A stretch of DNA of 64,000 nucleotides from Nitrospira moscoviensis. Lineage in GTDB: Bacteria; Nitrospirota; Nitrospiria; Nitrospirales; Nitrospiraceae. The notes under the pieces were generated by a model. It had not been told where the DNA came from. It saw only the letters and a program-made list of their open reading frames with translations, and searched no databases. Below, piece after piece: positions 18,559 to 31,691 of the stretch (position 1 is the first letter of the stretch; each line of letters starts with the position of its first letter). The translations under genes and the position numbers were made by a program. Location of the stretch: NCBI RefSeq assembly GCF_001273775.1, contig NZ_CP011801.1:2334001-2398000 (forward strand), read 5' to 3'.

Positions 18559-19773
18559 ATGAATGGGCCGAGCAGAACGTGGATCCCCGTGATGCTCCTC
18601 GGGGCTCTGCTGTCGGGCTGCCTTTCCCCGCTCGCGATGCATCGGGCGGTCCTGCAGTATGACGAAACCGTGCGCCAAGTCGAAGCGGAAATGCTGTTGC
18701 TGAACATCGCCCGGGCCAGGCACGGTTTGCCGATCCACTTCACCGGGGTGTCGAGCGTCGCGGCGACGTTCGACTTCCGGACCCAGGCCGGCTTCGGGGC
18801 TCAGCTCTTTGAAAACGGAGGTCCCGTCTTTGCGAAAAACTTCTATACCTTGAATCTCGGCGCCAGTGTCGCGGAAAACCCGACGATCGGCATCGTGCCG
18901 ATCCAAGGCGAAGAGTTTACCAAGCGCATTCTCACGCCGATTGACGAGGCCAAGTTCGACTTTCTCATGACCCAGGGGATCGAGCCGGCGATCATCGTCC
19001 GTCTGCTCGCGCGGGGAATCGCCGTGGAGGAGGGCGAGCGGCGCGCCTTCTTTCTCAATCTTCCCCATCGGCGCAACGAGTACGCGGAGTTCCGGCGCCG
19101 CGTGCTGCACCTCTCCGCGCTGAATCTCGCCCGGCACCTGCATGTGGGACCCATCGAATACGAGGAGCCGTGGCCGCTCCCGTTGGATCATCCCCTCACG
19201 ACGCAGGCGTTCGCGAAAGGGTACCGCTGGATCACCGACGAGGCCGGCGGAGCCTCGCAACTCAGCAGGCGGGTGATCGGCCGGATCGCCGTCACCAATT
19301 ATCCGCTGTCGTCGCTCTCGAACGAGGAGCGGCAACGTCTTCAGCAGAAGGCCGAGCGCCATGCCGGGAATTATGTGCTGGTCGATGTCCGGCCCGGACA
19401 CCCGGGGGGCGACTATCCCTGGCACGGACAGATCAAACTGAGAAGCTTCAACGCCATCGTCCATTTCGTGGCGCGCGGGATTGCGGACGAACCTGAGTTC
19501 GAGGTGAACCGGCATTCGCGAACCGGCCCGGTTTTGCGGAACCCTGACACGACGCTGAAGGTCTACGAGTCGTCGTCTCCGCAGTTCCCAGCGGCCTTTT
19601 CGATCACGCTCGAAGACCGCTGGTATGCCGTCGGACGCAACGGGACCCCGCCGGAGGAGGAATCGGAGCGGGCCTGGAACCGGGAAGCCTTCGCCGTGCT
19701 CGCGCAGCTCTATCAAATGACCGTCACCGACGTCGGCCGCGTCCTCACGCCGCCGATCACCATCGCCAAATGA
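18559..19773 (+). CDS. Conserved lipoprotein of unknown function
   Basis: 404 residues from the ATG at 18559, which gives a clean lipoprotein signal (VMLLGALLSGCLSP). An ATG 22 codons earlier (18493) has a better ribosome binding site (AAAGGAGGG) but would place a polar stretch before the signal. The mature protein begins YDETVRQVEAEMLLLNIARARHGLPIHF, a pattern I associate with unnamed proteins of Nitrospira-like and methylotrophic bacteria. No catalytic motif is visible. It converges on the peptidoglycan-binding gene. Confidence 0.78.
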   Translation: MNGPSRTWIPVMLLGALLSGCLSPLAMHRAVLQYDETVRQVEAEMLLLNIARARHGLPIHFTGVSSVAATFDFRTQAGFGAQLFENGGPVFAKNFYTLNLGASVAENPTIGIVPIQGEEFTKRILTPIDEAKFDFLMTQGIEPAIIVRLLARGIAVEEGERRAFFLNLPHRRNEYAEFRRRVLHLSALNLARHLHVGPIEYEEPWPLPLDHPLTTQAFAKGYRWITDEAGGASQLSRRVIGRIAVTNYPLSSLSNEERQRLQQKAERHAGNYVLVDVRPGHPGGDYPWHGQIKLRSFNAIVHFVARGIADEPEFEVNRHSRTGPVLRNPDTTLKVYESSSPQFPAAFSITLEDRWYAVGRNGTPPEEESERAWNREAFAVLAQLYQMTVTDVGRVLTPPITIAK

Positions 19774-19787
19774 GCCGCGGATCTTGT

Positions 19788-20615
19788 TCAGTCCGTCCCG
19801 ACCCCGTACCGCGGCGCCGGCTTCGCGCTTATCGCGCGGCGTATCGCCCGGCTCAGTGCCCGCCAGGTTTGCGGCCCGACGACGCCGTCGGGATCGAGCC
19901 CGTGCCGGCGCTGAAATTTCGTGATCGCCACGTCGGTTTCCGGGCCGTACCGCCCGTCGACCGCCACGCGATGCCCGGCGCGCCGGAGCGCGCGTTGAAT
20001 GAACCGGACGTCGTCCCCCGTCACCGGAGGCCGTTGCAACCATACTTGCCGGGCCAACACCACCCGCGGAGATTTTCGTCGAAGCGCGGCGTAGGTCGCG
20101 GGCCCCACGATCCCGTCGACCGTCAGCCGGTGAGCCCGTTGGAACGACCGGACCGCCGCCGCCGTTTCGGCGCCATAGACACCGTCGAGCCGAACCGGCA
20201 TGCGATGGCCTCGGAGCATCCGTTGCAGTTTCAGGACCGCCGGTCCCGTACGCGGTGGATGCTCCAGAGAGAGCGGCGGCGCCGCCCCCTTCACGATGTG
20301 GTGGCGCGGCGGCGCCGTTGGCCTCGAGGAGACCGGCTCCGTCTCGCTCCGCCCTTCCGATGGAGTGAGACTCGGCATGGCGGCGAGACCGCCCACCGCC
20401 TCTGCCCCTGGGCTGGCCGGCATCTGCGCCTTCAGCGCGACCAGCTCCTCGTAGACCTTGGCGTGCTCGTCCAAGGCATCGTTCAGTTGGCTGCGCAACT
20501 GTTCGATTTCCGCCCGGAGCGCCGGCGGCCAATAGTCGCACCCGCTCAGACTCATCAAGGACAACAGGATCACTATGATGACGACCCCCACCACATACTT
20601 CTGTTCCGTTTCCAT
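19788..20615 (-). CDS. Lipoprotein with two peptidoglycan-binding (PG_binding_1) domains
   Basis: 275 residues from the ATG at 20615, preceded by GGAGGGAG; the frame is open further upstream without a signal. The N-terminus has a membrane segment ending in SLSGCDY, followed by a short coiled coil. Two PG_binding_1 repeats follow: ALRGHRMPVRLDGVYGAETAA with FQRAHRLTVDGIVG, and ALRRAGHRVAVDGRYGPETDVAI with FQRRHGLDPDGVVG. It probably anchors to the cell wall. No hydrolase domain is attached, so it is a binding module rather than an amidase. Confidence 0.9.
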   Translation of the reverse strand: METEQKYVVGVVIIVILLSLMSLSGCDYWPPALRAEIEQLRSQLNDALDEHAKVYEELVALKAQMPASPGAEAVGGLAAMPSLTPSEGRSETEPVSSRPTAPPRHHIVKGAAPPLSLEHPPRTGPAVLKLQRMLRGHRMPVRLDGVYGAETAAAVRSFQRAHRLTVDGIVGPATYAALRRKSPRVVLARQVWLQRPPVTGDDVRFIQRALRRAGHRVAVDGRYGPETDVAITKFQRRHGLDPDGVVGPQTWRALSRAIRRAISAKPAPRYGVGTD

Positions 20616-20980
20616 GCGCTCTCCCTCCGTGGTTTCGCTCCTCCCTTCCGCGCCGCCGACGGCGGGCGTGAGGGACGCCCTCACCCCACGGCCCATTGCG
20701 CGGCACGGTCGCGGGGGATCGCGAAACGAATACTGGCCGATCCGATGATCGAGTGAGGCGATTAACGAAGAACGCGTGCGGGGGGAGGATCGTACCCGTG
20801 CCTGAAATCGAATACGAGCACTTGCCGCGGACGCCGAAACCCGAACGACGACCGAACCGTGGTGCGGGGGATTGCGTTCAGCGGGCTCATCCTGTCCTCA
20901 ATGACTGAACGCCTCTATAGCAAGATCGCGCCCCTTGTGCAACCGCGTTGGTTGATGGACGGTTCGGGCAACGGATCGGC
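20616..20980. other. Intergenic region between two minus-strand genes
   Basis: 365 bases with no gene I can support. A GTG frame at 20798-20908 with a GGGGGGAGG upstream encodes a basic 36-residue peptide with no family signature and is not called. No repeat element or strong hairpin is visible. Confidence 0.4.
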
Positions 20981-22645
20981 TTATTCGGCGGGATCCGCCC
21001 GGCGTGGAGGAGGATTCCCGAGCGGCAGAATGCGGAAGGCCGGCGCCTGGTACCCCTTCGGCAGGTATTGGTCGGGAATCGTGGTGCGGTTGCCGTCCCG
21101 CACCTGCGTATAGTGCGGCGACATGATCTCGACGCCGGCCTCGTTGAACCGGTCCTGAATATGCTGGTGCAGCTCCGCGTAGATCGCCGCCATCAGGTTG
21201 GGCTGGTCGGTGTAGGCGTTGAGCTCGTACGTCACGTAAAAGTCGTCGAGACTGGTCTGATACACGAAGGGCTCCGGCGTCCGCAGAATATGAGTCGTCG
21301 CGCGGGCCGCGGCGATCAACAGCTCATGCACGGTCTGCCAGGGTGCGTCATAGCCGATGGTGACGCTGGTGTGCAGGATCAGCCCGTGCTCGTGCGCCGC
21401 GGAGCTGAAATTGATGATATGGCTCCCCAGCACCATCCCGTTCGGAATCGTGATGTCCACGTTCTTGATCGTCCGGATCCGGGTCACCAGCAGGGTTTTC
21501 TCCGTCACGTCGCCGACCGTGTCCGCGATCTTCACGCGGTCGCCGACCCGAAAGGGGCGCATGTAGGTCAGGACGACGCCGGCGACGATGTTGCCGATCG
21601 CGGCGGCCGATCCGAGCGAAATGAGCAGGCCGAGGAACACCGAGATCCCCCGGAAGCCCTCCGACTTCGAGCCGGGAATGTAGGGGAAACAGGCGATCGC
21701 GGCGAACACGATGACGAGAAACCGGACGATCTTATACGTCGGCTCGGCCCAGTCCCGGTGAAAGCCGGCGAAGGAAATCGCGCCGCGTTCGATGCCCGTG
21801 AAAATCAGCGCGATCAATTTGATGATATAGCGGGTGACGACCACGATCACGGCGATGGCGACGACATCCGGCACGTAGGTGGCGAAGGCCGCGCCGATGG
21901 CGCGCAGGGTCGAAAAGACGGCGTCGAACAGCGAGGCCGAAATACCCCGCGTCCACGGAAGGATCCCGAGGACGGTGGTCATGTAGGCATAGACGAGGAG
22001 GAGCACGGCGGCGACATGGACCGCCTTGGTCAATCCGACGAGCGCTCCGGCGATCTGGTGGGAGGACAAGACCTCCACGCGTTGCAACTTGATCGGCCGG
22101 ATGACCGTCCCCCGCCAGCCTTCGATTTTGCTTTGCAGTTTGGGGAACAGCTTGTGAAACACGATCAGCAGGGTGACGAAGATCGCGGTGTCGAGCAACG
22201 CCAGCAGCGCGTCGATCGTCAGGGCTTTGAAGGTGACCTCCTCGCGCGACCGGGCCAGCGCCGCTTCCGCCACGCCGGCGTAGGCGTTGGCGGCCTCCGT
22301 GCGCGAGAGCCCTGTGGGCGCGGCGTCGCGGTCCGTGACGGTCATGAGGACCGTGTCGCCGTACAGCAGCTCGCTGGTCACCTCCCGATCCGCCGCGGTG
22401 ACGTGATGGACGCCGGTGAACGGATCGTTCGCCAGCTTCGCCAGCCGCTCGGCGACGCTCCGCGCCCGTTCCTCCGGTGTAAAGGCGCCGATCCGATCGT
22501 AGAGGACGAAGAGCGTCTGGCCTTCGAACACCACCGGCGCACCCTGCGGAGGCGCTTGGGTGATGGCCGGGGCGGCCGTTTGCCCCGCCGCAAAGAGAGG
22601 CAGCGCCAGCAGGACAGTCAGGACAATCAAGGCAGCAGCCATCAT
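20981..22645 (-). CDS. MscS-family mechanosensitive channel
   Basis: About 554 residues from the ATG at 22645, which starts a good signal peptide (MMAAALIVLTVLLALPLFAAG). The frame is open further upstream but runs through the divergent gene 22722-23027. After a periplasmic region come four or five membrane segments; the last, GISVFLGLLISLGSAAAIGNIVAGVVLTYM, is the pore helix, followed by the cytoplasmic beta domain (MRPFRVGDRVKIADTVGDV) with PNGMVLGSHIINFS. It should open on membrane tension and release solutes. The N-terminal domain makes it larger than E. coli MscS (286 residues), as in extended MscS relatives. Confidence 0.9.
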   Translation of the reverse strand: MMAAALIVLTVLLALPLFAAGQTAAPAITQAPPQGAPVVFEGQTLFVLYDRIGAFTPEERARSVAERLAKLANDPFTGVHHVTAADREVTSELLYGDTVLMTVTDRDAAPTGLSRTEAANAYAGVAEAALARSREEVTFKALTIDALLALLDTAIFVTLLIVFHKLFPKLQSKIEGWRGTVIRPIKLQRVEVLSSHQIAGALVGLTKAVHVAAVLLLVYAYMTTVLGILPWTRGISASLFDAVFSTLRAIGAAFATYVPDVVAIAVIVVVTRYIIKLIALIFTGIERGAISFAGFHRDWAEPTYKIVRFLVIVFAAIACFPYIPGSKSEGFRGISVFLGLLISLGSAAAIGNIVAGVVLTYMRPFRVGDRVKIADTVGDVTEKTLLVTRIRTIKNVDITIPNGMVLGSHIINFSSAAHEHGLILHTSVTIGYDAPWQTVHELLIAAARATTHILRTPEPFVYQTSLDDFYVTYELNAYTDQPNLMAAIYAELHQHIQDRFNEAGVEIMSPHYTQVRDGNRTTIPDQYLPKGYQAPAFRILPLGNPPPRRADPAE

Positions 22646-22721
22646 CGAAACGTGAGAAACCGGCTCCACTCGGGGAACCGCCCGACGGAAGGGCGAGCCG
22701 GCAGCCGGCCTGAGGAGGCTC

Positions 22722-23027
22722 ATGTCGGAGGGTGAGACCCGTGAACCCGTCAAGCCCGATGTCGTCCGGGACCTGGGACGGACCATCTGCCTCGGCGCGC
22801 TCATTCCCTGGGCGATGTCCGCATTCATGCCGTTCCAGCCTCTCTTTTTCTTCGGTTGCCTCGCGGCCTTCGTCTTGCCGCGGTTCGTCTTCCGCAAACT
22901 GCGGGCGCCCGTAGTCGTCCACTGGTCCCGCCGGGATTCGATCTGGGTCCTGGTCGCCGTCGCCGTCACCATCGCCTATTTTTCCGCCCTCATCCCGTCG
23001 CGACTCGCGTCGTGGCTCGGGCTCTAA
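22722..23027 (+). CDS. Small membrane protein of unknown function
   Basis: 101 residues with a strong GAGGAGG ribosome binding site six bases before the ATG. Three hydrophobic stretches can be seen (LGALIPWAMSAFMPFQPLFFFG, the adjoining AAFVLPRFVF, and IWVLVAVAVTIAYFSALI). It is divergent from the MscS gene, with 76 bp between the chosen starts. I do not recognise a family. The spacing suggests a shared promoter region and perhaps a linked role in the envelope. Confidence 0.7.
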   Translation: MSEGETREPVKPDVVRDLGRTICLGALIPWAMSAFMPFQPLFFFGCLAAFVLPRFVFRKLRAPVVVHWSRRDSIWVLVAVAVTIAYFSALIPSRLASWLGL

Positions 23028-23235
23028 CGGGCTTTCTTGCGCGCTGTTCTATAGCATTCCCGACGCCGCGACTCAATCCTCAGCCCGGACGACATGGGGC
23101 CTGTCAGGGGCTTGGCACGCGCGGGAGGATCCCAGACCACTGCGGCAAATCGGCCGTTCCAGTTGCAGGGCGGAAGAAGCAGATCAACAGAGGGAGGGGG
23201 CGCGTGGATGACGACGGCGGGCCGCCGAGGCTTCA

Positions 23236-23265
23236 TTGCGGCGCTGGTAACTGAAGTGCTACACT
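23236..23265 (+). promoter_or_regulatory. Sigma70-like promoter of the toxin-antitoxin-like pair
   Basis: TTGCGG and TACACT are separated by 18 bases, with TGC directly before the -10, an extended -10 form. Transcription would begin near 23272, the A of the start codon, so the mRNA would be leaderless; no ribosome binding site is present. The GAAGTGCTACA core also occurs in the promoter proposed at 31613-31642. Confidence 0.5.
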
Positions 23266-23271
23266 CCCTCC

Positions 23272-23454
23272 ATGGTTGACGATACCCACACCTCCTCGAC
23301 GGACCCCGTCATCGAACTCTACAAACGCGACATTGATCGTACATTGTTGAGGGAGAACTTGAAGCTTACTGTCGAACAAAGATTCCGTCAGCTCCAAGAG
23401 CTCCAGCGTTTTGCAGCCGCATTGAGAAACGCGCCTCGGTCGCACAAAGAATGA
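23272..23454 (+). CDS. Small antitoxin-like protein
   Basis: 60 residues, charged and helical (DPVIELYKRDIDRTLLRENL followed by LTVEQRFRQLQELQRFAAAL). Short proteins of this pattern commonly precede nucleotidyltransferase-type genes and are assumed to be their partner or antitoxin. The stop overlaps the next start by 4 bases (ATGA), so the two are translationally coupled. AT-richer codons than the neighbouring genes suggest horizontal transfer. Confidence 0.75.
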   Translation: MVDDTHTSSTDPVIELYKRDIDRTLLRENLKLTVEQRFRQLQELQRFAAALRNAPRSHKE

Positions 23455-23942
23455 CCGATTTTGAAGGTCTCATCCGGGTCTTAGTTGAAGGTCAAGTCGA
23501 GTTCATTCTCGTGGGAGGCGCCGCCGCCACCGCCCATGGTTCATCCCGTCTCACGACCGATTTGGATGTTGTGTATGGCCGGTCAAAACAGAATCTGGAC
23601 CGGCTCGCCTCTTGTCTTGCGCCACACCATCCCTATCTCCGCGGCGCACCAGAAGGATTGCCCTTTCAGTTCGATGCGCGGACGCTGAGAAGCGGTCTTA
23701 ATTTCACTCTTATTACGGACTTAGGCGCCCTGGATTTGCTGGGAGAGATTCCCGGAGGGGGCCGGTACGAAGACCTGCTTCCTCATACCATTGAGCTCGA
23801 CCTTTTCGGCGTGTCGTGCCGGTGCGTGACTTTGTCCAGATTGATAGACGTCAAGCGCGCCGCCGGCCGTCCTAAAGATTTCGATGCACTTGCCGAGTTG
23901 GAAGCCATCCGCGAAGAACAGGACTCCGGCGGCACGCAGTGA
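23451..23942 (+). CDS. Nucleotidyltransferase-fold protein, toxin-like
   Basis: 163 residues with the nucleotidyltransferase signature FILVGGAAATAHGSSRLTTDLD (Gly-Gly pair followed by T-x-D-x-D-like residues) and a second acidic strand near GALDLLGE. It resembles AbiEii/MNT-type or DUF6036-like proteins. In such pairs the larger protein may modify tRNA or other targets by nucleotide transfer; here the activity is not proven. It is coupled to the small gene upstream. Confidence 0.78.
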   Translation: MTDFEGLIRVLVEGQVEFILVGGAAATAHGSSRLTTDLDVVYGRSKQNLDRLASCLAPHHPYLRGAPEGLPFQFDARTLRSGLNFTLITDLGALDLLGEIPGGGRYEDLLPHTIELDLFGVSCRCVTLSRLIDVKRAAGRPKDFDALAELEAIREEQDSGGTQ

Positions 23943-24032
23943 GCACCCTCCCGCCAGAGCACGACACGCCCCACAGTGAGGCCTGTTCTCGGGCTCATCA
24001 CTGTTCGGAATGACTCGCCCTTCCGTCCCTCG

Positions 24033-28805
<4,773 letters not shown>

Positions 28806-28854
28806 TGATGCACCTCGACACAAGCTGCGCTGGTTTAATCGGCAACCAGTCGGC

Positions 28855-28987
28855 TCATGTTGACTCTTGAATCGTCACCGCGGTCCGTCTATCCACCATC
28901 TCCCGAATCGCCCCATACAACTGCTCGACCGCCGCTTCCTTCGTCAGCAAGAGCTCGCGCCGCGTTCAGCATGGCGGTCTGGGTGAG
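28855..28987 (-). pseudogene. Remnant of a receiver-domain gene (3' end only)
   Basis: The minus strand encodes TQTAML in one frame and then, after a small indel, LLTKEAAVEQLYGAIREMV and a short tail to a TGA. This matches the end of the giant kinase's own final receiver (NQTAMLQAGAAGLLTKEAAV). Nothing of the rest of the receiver or a kinase is left. It is probably the tail of a former neighbouring hybrid kinase, mostly deleted. Confidence 0.8.
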
Positions 28988-29020
28988 GCGACGAGTATAA
29001 GACAGGTAATCTCACCGGAT

Positions 29021-29038
29021 ACTAGGGTAACCCCTAGT
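29021..29038. promoter_or_regulatory. 18-bp palindrome ACTAGGG-N4-CCCTAGT
   Basis: Perfect 7-base arms with TAAC between. The same 7-4-7 layout, with one changed base, occurs upstream of ackA (43134-43151). It lies about 215 bp upstream of the giant kinase and touches the end of thpR. A candidate operator for a NarL-type regulator. Confidence 0.5.
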
Positions 29039-29648
29039 CTTCTGATTCACGTTGAACCCCCCACAATTTCGTATAGACCGACCCCGTCGGGCGCAGCTCG
29101 CTCTTCATGAGGACGAGCGACGTCACCGCCAAGATGCCGAGCGCCATCGGCTGATCCAGGATACCGCTCGCCGCGATGGCCTGCCCGACCTGTCGTTCGC
29201 CCGCCTTGATCCGCGCCAGCGTGAAGTGTGGACTCCAAGGCCGGCCTTCCGGCTCGAACCCGAAGGACCGGCAACAGTCTTCCACCTTCCGATGAAACTC
29301 GGCCAGGCGGCCGGCATCCTCGCCCTGTTCCCACTCGGCCGACGGACCCGCCCAGAGCACACGCGGCTGCTCCACCCTGGGAAAGATTCCCAGCCGTTCC
29401 AGCGGCAGCGATATCGGAAGAGACTGCGCCACGATCGGTTCCAGCGCGGCCCGCAACGGCTCGATCAAGCGTTCCTCCGTCTCACCGAGAAACCTCACGG
29501 TCAGATGGATTGAAGCCGGCTGGACCCACGAGAGGCGGGCGCCTTTGGGCAAGTCGCGAGTGAGCTGCTGCTTGAGCTCTCGTTGAATCGCGCCGAGCCG
29601 CGCCCGCAGTTCCTCGGTGAGCTCGACGGCCAGAAACGCCCGGATCAT
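29034..29648 (-). CDS. thpR: RNA 2',3'-cyclic phosphodiesterase
   Basis: 204 residues of the 2H phosphoesterase family. Both signature His-x-Thr/Ser-x motifs are present: HLTVRFLGE (about residue 52) and HFTLARI (about 148). It opens 2',3'-cyclic phosphate ends of RNA to 2'-phosphate. The ATG start (MIRAFLAVEL) overlaps the stop of cinA by four bases, so the two are co-translated; this cinA-thpR pairing is common in bacteria. Confidence 0.94.
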   Translation of the reverse strand: MIRAFLAVELTEELRARLGAIQRELKQQLTRDLPKGARLSWVQPASIHLTVRFLGETEERLIEPLRAALEPIVAQSLPISLPLERLGIFPRVEQPRVLWAGPSAEWEQGEDAGRLAEFHRKVEDCCRSFGFEPEGRPWSPHFTLARIKAGERQVGQAIAASGILDQPMALGILAVTSLVLMKSELRPTGSVYTKLWGVQRESED

Positions 29649-30937
29649 CCGGCCTCCCGGCGCAACGCCCACCGGCGCAGCAGATCCAACGCCGCCTGCG
29701 ACGCCCGTTGTTTGATGGTCGAGCGATCGCCGTGAAAACGATGTTCGTGTGTGATGATGGTTCCGTCCCCGGCGTTCAGCCCGATGTAGACCAGCCCCAC
29801 CGGTTTGGTGGGGGTGGCGCCGCCCGGCCCGGCGATCCCGGTGACGCTTACGCCGACGGAGACGCCGGCCCTTGTGCGGACGCCGTCCGCCATCGCCGCC
29901 GCGACTTCCGCGCTGACGGCTCCATGTGTTTCGATCAGCGCAGGCGGCACGCCGAGGAGCTCGGTTTTTGCCCGATTGCTGTAGCAGATGACGCCGCGAT
30001 CCAGATAGGCCGACGAGCCCGGCACCTGCGTGAGCCGGTGCCCGATCAAGCCGCCGGTGCAGGACTCCGCCGTCGCAACCGTCAGTTGTCGCTTCGCCAA
30101 GAGCCGGCCCACGACTTCCTCCATCGTCTCGCGCCCTTCGGCATAGAGCCACTCGCCCAGCCGCGCGCGGACACCGTCCGCGAGCGTCGCGAGGTCGTCG
30201 GGAAGCACCCGACTGCGCGGATTGGTCGTGAGCGACACGAGCACGCCGAGCGGAGAGGCGAGCAGCCCGAGATCGACGTTCCATCGCGCCGGGACGAGGC
30301 CGGCAAGCTTGGCATCGACATCGGCTTCCGGCAGTCCCCAGGTATGAAAGACGAGGCGCGCCATCGGACGAGGTCCGCCGGCCGCGCCCTGTCTGCGCGA
30401 CCGGAGGAGCGGTACGACGGAGGACTCGAGCATCGCTTCCATCTCGCGCGGCACGCCGGGCAGCGCGACGATAATCGCCCCTGTCCAGGTCAGCCAAAAG
30501 CCGGGCGCCGACCCGACCGGATTGGGGACGACCGCGGCGCCGGACGGGATCAAGGCTTGCCGGAGCTGGCCCTTGTTGGGGCTGCGGCCCCACTGGGCCA
30601 ATCGCGCCTGCATGCCGTCGAGCGCCTCCTTGCGCCTGGCCAGCCGGCGGCCGGTCACGACCGCCACCGCTTCGCGCGTGCAATCGTCGACGGTCGGGCC
30701 CAGCCCGCCGGTCATGATGACGACGGCCGCGCGCGCCACGGCGGTCTTGACCGCAGCCATAATATCGGCCCGATCATCGCCGACGATGGATTTGAACCGC
30801 AGCTCGATTCCCAGCGCGCCCAGCGCTTCGGCGATGTGCAAGGAGTTGCTGTCGGAGCGGCCCCCGATCAAGAGCTCCGATCCGATGGCGATGGTTTCCG
30901 CGGTGAAGGACCGATCTGGATGGGCGCGGCGAGGCAT
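29645..30937 (-). CDS. cinA: CinA family protein (competence/damage-inducible, NMN amidohydrolase type)
   Basis: 430 residues. The N-terminal MoCF/COG1058 domain (AETIAIGSELLIGGRSDSNS, VIMTGGLGPTVDDCTREAVA) is followed by the C-terminal NMN deamidase domain (LTVATAESCTGGLIGHRLTQVPGSSAYLDRGVICYSN, GIAGPGGATPTKPVG). This full-length form recycles nicotinamide mononucleotide and may act on ADP-ribose. It lies in a minus-strand operon with thpR, and the unknown gene 30950-31549 is immediately upstream. Confidence 0.95.
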   Translation of the reverse strand: MPRRAHPDRSFTAETIAIGSELLIGGRSDSNSLHIAEALGALGIELRFKSIVGDDRADIMAAVKTAVARAAVVIMTGGLGPTVDDCTREAVAVVTGRRLARRKEALDGMQARLAQWGRSPNKGQLRQALIPSGAAVVPNPVGSAPGFWLTWTGAIIVALPGVPREMEAMLESSVVPLLRSRRQGAAGGPRPMARLVFHTWGLPEADVDAKLAGLVPARWNVDLGLLASPLGVLVSLTTNPRSRVLPDDLATLADGVRARLGEWLYAEGRETMEEVVGRLLAKRQLTVATAESCTGGLIGHRLTQVPGSSAYLDRGVICYSNRAKTELLGVPPALIETHGAVSAEVAAAMADGVRTRAGVSVGVSVTGIAGPGGATPTKPVGLVYIGLNAGDGTIITHEHRFHGDRSTIKQRASQAALDLLRRWALRREAG

Positions 30938-30949
30938 GCGACAGGATCG

Positions 30950-31549
30950 CTACTTGATCTGCGCGAAGTCGAGCGGGAACGTGACCTCGCCCCCGTTGGC
31001 CGGAAAGACCGTGACGGTGGTCTTGGCCTGCGGATCGAAGTCGGCGTAGTTGAACGAGGCGACCACCTTGGCCTTGAACCGCGGCGCCTCGGGCCAAGCC
31101 GCGCTCCGGTTCGCCTGTCCGTCGAATCGCACCGTCGCCGGCTTGATCGTCTTGCCGCCTTGGTCGAGCACCATGTAGCTGTCCACCGCGAACCGCGGGT
31201 GATTGCCGAAGATCGCCGTGCTGATCAGCATGGTCGGCGTGCCGAGCACTTGCGCGATGTCAGCCTCGCTCGGTTCGAGCCCGCGCAGAGCCATGTGCGC
31301 CGCCATGACCGAGAGGGCGGCGAGCTTCGTGATCAGAAAGCCGTTGGGATGGAGATCGTCGGCGGCGCCGAACCGCTCATACAAGCTGTCGGGAGACTGA
31401 TGGTGGTGGGCCGCTTCCCGCCCGCGCGCCAGCGCCTGCGCGATCTCCTCCCGGCCGGGCTGGACCTCGATGGCGCCGCAAAGCGATGCGGTTCCCATCG
31501 TCCCGAAGGCCGCGGCCAGAAGAGCTGTGCGCAGGAGCCACGCGCGCAT
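30950..31549 (-). CDS. Exported protein of unknown function
   Basis: 199 residues with a signal peptide (LLRTALLAAAFGTMGTASLCGA). The mature part has a helical N-half (EEIAQALARGREAAHHHQSP, FLITKLAALSVMAAHMALRG) and a beta-rich C-half ending VTVFPANGGEVTFPLDFAQIK. No family recognised. It ends 12 bp before cinA starts, so it may lead the operon. Confidence 0.72.
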   Translation of the reverse strand: MRAWLLRTALLAAAFGTMGTASLCGAIEVQPGREEIAQALARGREAAHHHQSPDSLYERFGAADDLHPNGFLITKLAALSVMAAHMALRGLEPSEADIAQVLGTPTMLISTAIFGNHPRFAVDSYMVLDQGGKTIKPATVRFDGQANRSAAWPEAPRFKAKVVASFNYADFDPQAKTTVTVFPANGGEVTFPLDFAQIK

Positions 31550-31612
31550 ACCATGCCACTAGCAGATCGCGGTTTTTGCTGTCAACGAACGGTTGTCCGC
31601 GGTTGCTCCCCG

Positions 31613-31642
31613 TTGACAAAACAAAAGCCGAAGTGCTACAGA
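31613..31642 (+). promoter_or_regulatory. Sigma70-like promoter of the ChdC/HemQ-like gene
   Basis: A perfect TTGACA is followed after 18 bases by TACAGA with TGC in front (extended -10). The leader to the ATG at 31692 is about 43 bases and contains CGGAGGAG. It shares GAAGTGCTACA with the promoter at 23236-23265. Confidence 0.6.
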
Positions 31643-31691
31643 ATGCAGTCCTTATTAGAGCGCATTATCAAGACGTTATACGGAGGAGTCC

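Noticed and set aside
20798..20908. Possible 36-residue gene with a GGGGGGAGG upstream
   Set aside because: No family signature, membrane segment or conserved-looking composition; the G-run is common in this DNA.
29708..31691. Long plus-strand open frame before the ChdC/HemQ-like gene
   Set aside because: It is antisense to cinA and the exported protein 30950-31549 and has no protein-like motifs.
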